From the NCBI RefSeq assembly GCF_009695875.1, contig NZ_VUNC01000003.1:124001-188000 (forward strand): a stretch of 64,000 nt of DNA, read 5' to 3'. The DNA is from Olsenella porci. GTDB lineage: Bacteria > Actinomycetota > Coriobacteriia > Coriobacteriales > Atopobiaceae. The position numbers were made by a program, and so were the translations under genes. The notes under the pieces were generated by a model. The model ran no database searches. It was not told the origin of the DNA and was given only the letters and a program-made list of their open reading frames with translations. Within the stretch, counting starts at the first letter, position 1, and each line of letters opens with the position of its first letter. Of this stretch, positions 51,047 to 64,000 are shown piece by piece.

Positions 51047-52499
51047 ATGCAAGAACTTGCATCAAGGAAGCCTCACCCAGGAGGACTGGTCGCAGGGGCA
51101 CTCGCGCTTGCCCTCGCGCTCGTGCTCGGTGGCTGCGGTTCCGCAACCTCAAGCTCCTCGACAGGACTCGACTCTTCCGGCATCACGACCGCTGCGGATG
51201 CGGGCGAGGTCGTGGTCAAGAGCGCCACGGCCCGTCCCAACGAGGATGGTGGCAGCAGCGTCTTTGGCGGTCAGGAGACACGTCTGACCTGGGAGGGCAC
51301 CGTCAACGTTGACTCGGGCATCACCGAGGTGACGCTCGCGCTTCCCGACGACGCGACCTTTGACGGCTCCACCACCCGCGTGACGGTGCTCGATGGCCTC
51401 AAGCGCGTCAACATCGATTCCACGACCTCCACGAGCGGCAACACCATCACCATCAAGTTCGCCGAGGCCATTCCCTCCGGGTCGCTCCTGCGCCTCGAGG
51501 TCACCAACATGAAGTTCCCCACCAAGGGTGGTTCGTACTCCGTCACCGGCACCTATGTGACCGGCACGGGCGAGAAGGCGGAGCTGGACGCATCGCCCAA
51601 GATCAAGATTACTGAGCTCACCACCACGCAGGCGATCGTCAACTGGCTTGATGGCCAAGCCTGGGTCTCCGCATGGAACTCCGTACCCTTCCTCAACATG
51701 TTCTTTAAGCCGCAGCTGCTCGTGACCTCGTTCCCGTCGCTGTTCTCCGGCTGGATCCTGTGCCTCATCATCATCCTGGTTGCGTTCCCGTTTGGCATCC
51801 TGCTTGGTCTGGTCTTCGCGTTCATGCGCATATCTAAGCACCGCTGGGTGCGTGCAATCGCGGCCATCTACGTCAACCTGCTTCGCGGCACGCCGCTGTT
51901 CCTGCAGATCTACATCGCGTTCTTCGGCCTGCCCATGGTCGGCATCAACATGGACAACAACATCCTCGGCATTATCGTGGTGGCCATCAACAGCTCCGCG
52001 TACCAGGCCGAGATCTATCGCGCCGGCATCCAGTCGATTCCCAAGGGCCAGTACGAGGCCGCAACCTCTCTCGGCATGACCTATCGTCAGACCATGACGA
52101 GCATCATCCTCCCGCAGACCGTCCGCCGCGTGCTGCCCACCGTCACGAGCGACTTCATCACGTCCTACAAGGACACCTCGCTCCTCTCGTCCGTGGGTGT
52201 CATGGAACTCATGATGTTCTCCAAGAACCTGACCACGGTCTCGGGCAACATCACGCCGTACATCGCGGCCGCCATCTACTACCTCATCATCACGCTGCCG
52301 CTGATCAAGGTCGTGGGCATCATCGAGAAGCGTCTCTCGGCAGACGAGAACGGCGAGGGCCCGCGTCCCAAGGACGACGACATGGAGACCGAGGACGAGT
52401 TCGAGGCTCCCGCCGCCGACGAGAAGGCCAAGCCCTCCGCGTTCCAGGCGCTTACCGCCCCGTTCCGTGCCCACACCCTTTCCGACGGAGGTGTCGAGG

Positions 52500-52510
<11 letters not shown>
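51047..52510 (+). CDS. Polar amino-acid ABC permease fused to a lipoprotein-like domain
   Basis: 487 aa. It begins with a lipoprotein-type signal ([17 protein letters not shown], Cys30), then a Ser/Thr-rich linker and a beta-rich domain (about 60-195, [20 protein letters not shown]). From about residue 215 it is a standard HisM/GlnP permease: [40 protein letters not shown] and the EAA loop [20 protein letters not shown]. The last 50 residues are acidic. No substrate-binding gene is adjacent. The outside domain may replace or dock one; its fold is unknown to me. AGGAGG precedes the ATG. It overlaps the ATPase gene by 11 nt. Glutamine or glutamate is the likely substrate from context. Confidence 0.85.
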
Positions 52511-53369
<859 letters not shown>

Positions 53370-53384
53370 GATCGCACCCCGCTT

Positions 53385-53412
53385 GCGCCCCGTCCCGAAG
53401 GGGGCGGGGCGC
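53385..53412 (+). terminator. Hairpin after the transporter operon
   Basis: GCGCCCCGTCCC / GGGGCGGGGCGC stem with a GAAG tetraloop, 15 nt after the stop. There is no T-run, so termination may be incomplete. A second dyad, ATAATCGGC / GCCGATTAT, lies at 53437-53474 before the next gene and may be an operator. Confidence 0.6.
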
Positions 53413-53556
53413 TGCGGAGAGTCGCTTGCGACTAGAAAATAATCGGCTGCTCTCGAGAGGGTGCGGCCGATTATGATATACATGGAACAGGTGTAAGGTA
53501 CGACCGTCTATTCCGCCAGAGGAATTCTCGGCCTCCTAAATGCGGGGGAGCTTGGA

Positions 53557-54231
53557 ATGCACCACAAGAATATCTTGCTCATATCCAATGGCTCACGTTA
53601 CCTCGAACGGATGCGCGAGCTCAAGCACGCGCTTGACGTATCCATCCTCCCCACCACGTCGGACACGTTCTCCCAGGCGGTCTCGTCGGGGCATGACTTC
53701 GACCTCGTGATCCTGGACATGCAGGGGCTAGGCAAGGAGACGCTTGCGAGCGTGGACTCCTACGTCTCTGACAATGGCTTCATCCCCACCCTCGTCATCC
53801 AGGAGGAGAGTGCACTCAGCAGCCTCCACCTCCCTGCGCAGGGGCGCAACGACTTCATCCTCTCGAGCGCGGGCGAGGCAGAGTTCGAGGTCCGCTGCGC
53901 GTTGCTGCTGTGGCCGGGGGAAGAGAGCGCCCCGTCGGACATCGTGACCGTGGACAATATGACCATCAACCTGGCCACGTACCAGGTCTACATCGACGAG
54001 CAGCCGGTCGACCTCACCCTCATGGAGTACTCGCTCCTCTCGTTCCTTGCCACGCATCCCTCTCGCGCCTACTCCCGTGAGACCCTGCTGCACCGCGTGT
54101 GGGGCTTCGAGTACTGCGGCGGCACCCGCACCGTCGACGTCCACATCCGTCGAGTCCGCTCAAAGGTGGGACCGCAGATCGCCTCGCACATCGTCACGGT
54201 CCGCGGCGTGGGGTACCTGTTCAAGCTGTAG
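53557..54231 (+). CDS. GlnR-like orphan OmpR-family regulator
   Basis: 224 aa. The receiver half is atypical: it starts NILLISNGSRYLERM without the paired acidic residues of a normal receiver, and TLVIQEES replaces the usual Thr region, although an Asp remains in VILDMQG. The C-terminal winged helix is very close to actinobacterial GlnR: PVDLTLMEYSLLSFLATHPS, LLHRVWGFEYCGGTRTVDVH and VTVRGVGYLFKL. GlnR is a phosphorylation-independent master regulator of nitrogen genes. No histidine kinase is adjacent. With the GS-like gene and a glutamine-type transporter just upstream, nitrogen control is likely. No ribosome site is strong; GGGGGAG lies 8 nt upstream. Confidence 0.8.
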   Translation: MHHKNILLISNGSRYLERMRELKHALDVSILPTTSDTFSQAVSSGHDFDLVILDMQGLGKETLASVDSYVSDNGFIPTLVIQEESALSSLHLPAQGRNDFILSSAGEAEFEVRCALLLWPGEESAPSDIVTVDNMTINLATYQVYIDEQPVDLTLMEYSLLSFLATHPSRAYSRETLLHRVWGFEYCGGTRTVDVHIRRVRSKVGPQIASHIVTVRGVGYLFKL

Positions 54232-54256
54232 CCTCCATCCTTACGTCGCCTTGCGC

Positions 54257-54293
54257 GTGCCCGTCCCCGTCGGGCTTGGGGGCGGGCACTTTT
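54257..54293 (+). terminator. Intrinsic terminator
   Basis: GTGCCCGTCCCC / GGGGGCGGGCAC stem followed by TTTTG, 26 nt after the GlnR-like gene. Confidence 0.88.
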
Positions 54294-54440
54294 GTGTAGC
54301 GAGATTCAGAAAACCAAAAGCGTTGTTCTCCATCAATGATGTGTGGGGTGCCCCGCCTCTTGAGCTGGGAGGTTGGGTAGAGACTGTGTGGCTACAGACA
54401 CATCCACTGCGACGCGATCGCACAAGAGGAGGGAGCTGCC

Positions 54441-55934
54441 ATGAGCAGCAACGAGGATGGGCGTCCACCAGTTCCTGGCATGGATGGGATGGACGGCGGC
54501 TCCGACGAGACGGTGAAGGCGACCCCCGTCTCCCCGGTCCCCGATGCAGCCGGCCAGACCGGTGAGGGCGGAAGTGCCACGCAGGGTCCCGACGGCGAGA
54601 AGCACAAGGGCAAGAAGCACGGGCACCACAAGATGAAGCCTGGTGTCAAGACCGCCCTGATCGGTGCGTGCTCGGGCGTCGTGGGCGCTGCCGCGATCGT
54701 CCTCGCGCTCAACGCGACCGGCGTGATCGGCAACCAGACGGTGACCACCACGAGTGGCTCCGGCCAGACCATCAACATCACCGCCAACTCCGAGGACGCG
54801 ACGGTCGCCAAGGCGGCTGCCGCCAAGGCGCTTCCCTCGGTCGTCTCGGTCAACGTGACCACGAGCGACGGCTCGGGCATCGGCTCGGGCGTCATCCTGG
54901 ACACCGAGGGCGACATCATCACCAACTATCACGTGGTTGACGGCGCCACAGCGGTGAGCGTGACCATCGACGGCAAGAGTTACGACGCCACGATCGTGGG
55001 GTCCGACGCGTCAAGCGACATTGCCGTCATCAAGGTCGACCTCAACGGCACGTCGGTGACCCCCATCGAGGTCGGCGACTCCGACAGCCTGGAGGTCGGC
55101 GACTGGGTCATGTCCGTGGGCAGCCCGTTCGGCCTCGACCAGTCCGTCTCGGCTGGCATTGTGAGTGCCCTCACGCGCAACCAGCTCATGGAATCGTCCT
55201 CGGGCGAGACGCTCTACACCAACCTCATCCAGACCGACGCCGCCATCAACCCCGGCAACTCGGGTGGCGCGCTGGTGAACGACGAGGGCAAGCTCGTGGG
55301 CATCTGCACGCTGTACTCGTCGAGCACGGAATCCTCCGCGAGCGTGGGCTTTGCCATCCCCGGCAACTACGCCGTCAAGATCGCCAAGGAGATCATCTCC
55401 GGCGAGACCGTGACGCACCCCTACATCGGCCTCACGATGACCACCGTCAACTCCCAGACCGCCTACCAGAACAACCTCAGCGTGAGCCAGGGCGCCCTGG
55501 TGGTCTCGGTCACCGACGGCAGCCCCGCGGCCGACGCGGGCATCCAGAAGGGCGACGTGATCACTGCCGTGGACGGCGAGGAGATCACGTCTGCCGACGG
55601 CATGATCCTCAACGTCCGCTCGCACGAGATTGGCGACAAGGTCAAGGTCACCTTCGTGCGCGATGGCAAGGAGCAGACAGTCGAGGTGACCCTGGGCTCG
55701 GACGAGGCGCTTCAGCAGGAGCAGCAGAGCCAGAGCCAGACCCAGACGCAGGGGACCGGCACCAACGGGAACACCGACTCCAACACCAACGGCAACGGCA
55801 CGGGCACAAACAGCGAGCAGCAGTACCTAGAGGAGCTCTACAACTACCTCTACAACAACGATCGCGGCGGCTCGTACGACACCAACGGCACCACGACGAC
55901 CACGGATTCGACCAGCGGGGCTGCGGCGGCGTAG
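54441..55934 (+). CDS. HtrA/DegP-type membrane-anchored serine protease
   Basis: 497 aa. A disordered acidic and His/Lys-rich N-terminus (about 65 residues) faces the cytosol, followed by one membrane helix (about 70-95). The trypsin-like domain has the triad His164 (TNYHVVDGA), Asp193 (SSDIAVIKV) and Ser274 (NPGNSGGALVN). A PDZ domain follows (about 335-415, SPAADAGIQKGDVITAVDG). The C-terminal 80 residues are low complexity (Gln, Asn, Thr, Gly). It degrades or refolds damaged proteins outside the membrane. Ribosome site GGAGGGAG; flanked by terminators on both sides, so it is a single-gene unit. Confidence 0.93.
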   Translation: MSSNEDGRPPVPGMDGMDGGSDETVKATPVSPVPDAAGQTGEGGSATQGPDGEKHKGKKHGHHKMKPGVKTALIGACSGVVGAAAIVLALNATGVIGNQTVTTTSGSGQTINITANSEDATVAKAAAAKALPSVVSVNVTTSDGSGIGSGVILDTEGDIITNYHVVDGATAVSVTIDGKSYDATIVGSDASSDIAVIKVDLNGTSVTPIEVGDSDSLEVGDWVMSVGSPFGLDQSVSAGIVSALTRNQLMESSSGETLYTNLIQTDAAINPGNSGGALVNDEGKLVGICTLYSSSTESSASVGFAIPGNYAVKIAKEIISGETVTHPYIGLTMTTVNSQTAYQNNLSVSQGALVVSVTDGSPAADAGIQKGDVITAVDGEEITSADGMILNVRSHEIGDKVKVTFVRDGKEQTVEVTLGSDEALQQEQQSQSQTQTQGTGTNGNTDSNTNGNGTGTNSEQQYLEELYNYLYNNDRGGSYDTNGTTTTTDSTSGAAAA

Positions 55935-55959
55935 CCAGGCAAGGCAAGCTTATCCAAGC

Positions 55960-56003
55960 AAGGGGAGAGGCTCGGGGGCACGTTCCCTCGGGCCTCTCCC
56001 CTT
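55960..56003 (+). terminator. Intrinsic terminator after the HtrA gene
   Basis: AAGGGGAGAGGC.CG.GGG / CCCTCGGGCCTCTCCCCTT long stem, then GTGTTT. The following copper promoter starts only 5 nt later. Confidence 0.85.
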
Positions 56004-56007
56004 GTGT

Positions 56008-56065
56008 TTGACAGGTACCCCTATGGGGTATATCCTTCAGGCGTAGGAAATACCCCCAGGGGGTA
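56008..56065 (+). promoter_or_regulatory. Copper-responsive promoter with two CsoR operators
   Basis: A perfect -35 (TTGACA, 56008-56013), 17-bp spacer and -10 TATCCT (56031-56036). The spacer is filled by the dyad TACCCCTATGGGGTA (56016-56030). A second dyad, TACCCCCAGGGGGTA, lies at 56051-56065 near the transcription start. GC-rich TACCCC..GGGGTA dyads are the known CsoR-type operator form, and csoR follows. Confidence 0.88.
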
Positions 56066-56086
56066 ATGTGAGAAGAAGGAGCCACG

Positions 56087-56461
56087 ATGGGCGAAGTGGA
56101 GTCGAGCGCCAGGGGTGCCAACGCGACGCCAGCGGGATGCTGCTGCGGGGAGGCCACGGGAACGGGGCAGGGTTCCGCTCCACGCATGAAGAGCATGCCT
56201 CGCTCCCCTGAGGTCAAGCGAAAGCTCGATGCGCGCATCAACCGCGTGACCGGGCAGCTCAATGGCATTCGCACCATGATCGACGACGACCGCTACTGTG
56301 GCGACGTCCTGGTCCAGCTGGCGGCCGTCGAGAGCGCGGTGAAGTCAATCTCCCGCGAGGTCATGCGCGACCACCTGGAGACCTGCGTCACCGAGCGCAT
56401 ACGCAGGGGAGACGACGAGGTCGTGGACGAGGTCATGCAGTTGTTCAAGAAGTTCATGTGA
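56087..56461 (+). CDS. csoR: CsoR-type copper-sensing repressor
   Basis: 124 aa. After a 35-residue extension that includes a CCC cluster (AGCCCGEA-like, possibly metal-binding), the four-helix CsoR core begins: [40 protein letters not shown] and [13 protein letters not shown]. The copper ligands Cys-His-Cys of the family are present (YC, DH, TC). With Cu(I) bound it leaves DNA and lets the operon be read. AAGGAG precedes the ATG. It represses its own promoter and copA through the two dyads at 56016 and 56051. Confidence 0.94.
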   Translation: MGEVESSARGANATPAGCCCGEATGTGQGSAPRMKSMPRSPEVKRKLDARINRVTGQLNGIRTMIDDDRYCGDVLVQLAAVESAVKSISREVMRDHLETCVTERIRRGDDEVVDEVMQLFKKFM

Positions 56462-56525
56462 GGCATCGGTACCAACAATGATGGGTTTGCGCGGCGTCGG
56501 TGCCGCGAGGGGAGGCATGCGTCTG

Positions 56526-59165
<2,640 letters not shown>

Positions 59166-59210
59166 CCGGGTGAGAGTGGCGCGGCCAGGGCGGTCGCAAC
59201 CCATCCTACA

Positions 59211-59246
59211 GGGGGACCAGGTCACGTGCCTGGTCCCCTCTCTCTT
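59211..59246 (+). terminator. Intrinsic terminator after copA
   Basis: GGGGGACCAGG / CCTGGTCCCC stem with a TCACGTG loop followed by TCTCTCTT. Confidence 0.88.
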
Positions 59247-62585
<3,339 letters not shown>

Positions 62586-62936
62586 GCCCACGCGCGTGCC
62601 GCCGCGCCTCGACGTGGTGGTGGCACGCGCGCCGGTCGTGCCCCCGCGCTCCAAGGGGACGCCGAATCCCGTCGGGTCCTCTCGCAAGACGGGGCCCCGT
62701 CCCTCTCGTCTGCATGAATACTTCCTGAAATCCAATATCTTGCGAGTGGGGGAGAGGGACGCGGATGCGTTGTCGCGCCCCGTTCAGCCGCCCGTTTGTT
62801 TCGTCGTGGCTACGAGAAGGTGACGCGGCTTTGTCATGTTCACGGAGCGGGGGCGTCGTAATCGGCGCGAAACCAAGCGGGTTATATGATTCCAAACCCA
62901 CAATGGAATCAGTGCCACTAGGAAACGGGAGAGGCA
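62586..62936. other. Intergenic region between ligA and gltB
   Basis: No gene seen. A perfect 14-bp palindrome GACGGGGCCCCGTC lies at 62688-62701 and may be part of a weak terminator. TATATGAT at about 62883 could be the -10 of gltB; no good -35 was found. Confidence 0.4.
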
Positions 62937-64000
62937 ATGAGCTATAGCGAACTGTCCGAGGGCGTGAGGGACCTCGAGAAGAGGGGGCTGTACCGCCAGG
63001 AGTTCGACCACGACGCCTGCGGCATCGGCGCACTGGCGCAGATTGACGGCAAGCGCAGCCACGCCATCGTGGACGACGCCCTGTCGGTGCTCCTCAACCT
63101 CGAGCATCGTGGCGGCAAGGGGCTGGAGCACAACACCGGCGACGGCGCGGGAATCCTGTTCCAGGTGCCTCACCGCTTCTTCCGCAAGGAGGCGCAGCGC
63201 TGGGGCCAGATCCTCCCGGAGGAGGGCGACTACGGCGTCGCGATGCTCTTCTTCCCCCAGGACGACGCGGGTGTCGCGGCAGCCAAGCGCGTGTTTGAGG
63301 AGGGCTGCGCCGAGGAGGGCGTGCCCCTGCTGTTCTGGCGCGAGGTCCCCGTGGACGCGCATGACCTGGGCGAGACGGCGCGCGACTGCATGCCCACCAT
63401 CCTGCAGGCGTTCCTCGCCCGTCCCGAGGGCGTCGAGCGCGGCGACGACTTCGAGCGCCGACTGTACGTGTGCCGCCGCACCATCGAGGGCAGGGCGAAG
63501 GCCGAGCACGCGCTGGAGGGCAAGATCTTCTACGTGTGCTCCATGAGCTCGCGCACGATCGTCTACAAGGGCATGCTCGTCGCCACCCAGATGCGCCGCT
63601 TCTTCCTCGACCTCAACGACGCCGCCGTGGAGAGTTCGCTCGCCCTGGTGCACTCGCGCTACTCCACCAACACCACCCCCAGTTGGGAGCGCGCGCACCC
63701 CAACCGCCTGATCATCCACAACGGCGAGATCAACACGCTGCGCGGCAACGTCAACTGGATTCGCGCCCGCGAGCCGAACCTGTACTCGCCCGTGCTGGGC
63801 GAGGACCTCAAGAAGGTCGTCCCCATCATCGACCGCGAGGGCTCCGACTCCGCGATCCTGGACAACGTGCTCGAGTTCCTGCACGTCAACGGCTGGGAGC
63901 TCCCGCGCGCCGTCACGCTCATGCTCCCCGAGCCCTGGGACCACAACAAGGCCCTCTCGCGCCAGCGCCGCGCCTACGACGCCTACCTCTCCATGCTCAT
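62937..64000 (+). CDS. gltB: Glutamate synthase large subunit (partial)
   Basis: The first 354 codons are in the window; the gene runs off the right edge. The N-terminal amidotransferase domain has the nucleophile Cys28 in DHDACGIGALAQI, preceded by a short propeptide as in GltB, then NLEHRGGKGLEHNTGDGAGI, LVHSRYSTNTTPSWERAHPN and IIHNGEINTLRGNVNWIRAR. It transfers the glutamine amide to 2-oxoglutarate with reduced cofactor. GGGAGAGG precedes the ATG. It adds to the nitrogen-related genes at 49317-54231; the synthase and FMN domains lie outside the window. Confidence 0.95.
   Translation, partial: MSYSELSEGVRDLEKRGLYRQEFDHDACGIGALAQIDGKRSHAIVDDALSVLLNLEHRGGKGLEHNTGDGAGILFQVPHRFFRKEAQRWGQILPEEGDYGVAMLFFPQDDAGVAAAKRVFEEGCAEEGVPLLFWREVPVDAHDLGETARDCMPTILQAFLARPEGVERGDDFERRLYVCRRTIEGRAKAEHALEGKIFYVCSMSSRTIVYKGMLVATQMRRFFLDLNDAAVESSLALVHSRYSTNTTPSWERAHPNRLIIHNGEINTLRGNVNWIRAREPNLYSPVLGEDLKKVVPIIDREGSDSAILDNVLEFLHVNGWELPRAVTLMLPEPWDHNKALSRQRRAYDAYLSML

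Overview
The window is about 64 kb of GC-rich bacterial chromosome. Long AGGAGG-type ribosome sites, many ATGA stop/start overlaps, intrinsic terminators, and protein families such as a GlnR-type orphan regulator, DUF3793 and a FeoB-associated Cys-rich protein suggest an actinobacterium of the Coriobacteriia (Olsenella/Atopobiaceae-like). The taxon is inferred from protein style and was not tested by a search. No rRNA, tRNA, CRISPR array or transposase was seen.

Positions 1-21999 are an exopolysaccharide/surface-export region. A tightly overlapping operon (591-13345, then a glycosyltransferase to 14673) carries a Gram-positive-type Pel set: a DUF2194-like exported protein, PelF, PelG, a PelD fused to an epimerase-like domain, PelE, a large membrane protein and a DUF4874/DUF4832-like protein. 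PelD keeps an RxxD c-di-GMP site in a degenerate GGDEF domain. Two genes foreign to a classical pel operon sit inside it (an NTP_transf_5-type nucleotidyltransferase and a PqqD-like protein). Further parts of the same kind of peptide-maturation cassette follow: an ABC exporter, an HprK-like kinase and a Ser/His-type S24/S26 peptidase. Between them lies a 122-aa protein with a short leader-like start ending in a YAASG motif, preceded by a structured 5' UTR. A flippase and a Stealth phosphotransferase close the region. I regard this combined locus as the best candidate for an undescribed system.

Positions 22000-31400 are mostly housekeeping: Hsp33, a CLC-type transporter preceded by a clear fluoride riboswitch with an overlapping terminator (so probably a fluoride exporter), a second flippase, PEP carboxylase and a secreted surface protein with DUF5648 repeats.

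Positions 31400-49100 are a metal-homeostasis region: FeoA-FeoA-FeoB, an AraC regulator, a P-type ATPase with an unusual SCA membrane motif, an NRAMP transporter, DUF3793 plus flavodoxin, a cation diffusion facilitator and a FeoB-associated Cys-rich protein. Four copies of a 16-bp dyad close to GTTAG-N6-CTAAC lie in front of iron/manganese genes and suggest one DtxR-type regulon. Enolase, phosphoglycerate mutase and a glutathione peroxidase/OhrR pair are interspersed. Several families of nested palindromic repeats occupy the intergenic gaps.

Positions 49100-64000 hold a nitrogen group, a copper group and others. The nitrogen group is a glutamine-synthetase-like protein that has lost nearly all catalytic metal ligands, a polar amino-acid ABC transporter whose permease is fused to a lipoprotein-like domain, a GlnR-like regulator and, at the window end, GltB. 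The copper group is CsoR and CopA, with two CsoR-type operators and an internal start that may also yield a CopZ-like chaperone. An HtrA protease, an HsmA-like membrane protein and NAD-dependent DNA ligase complete it.
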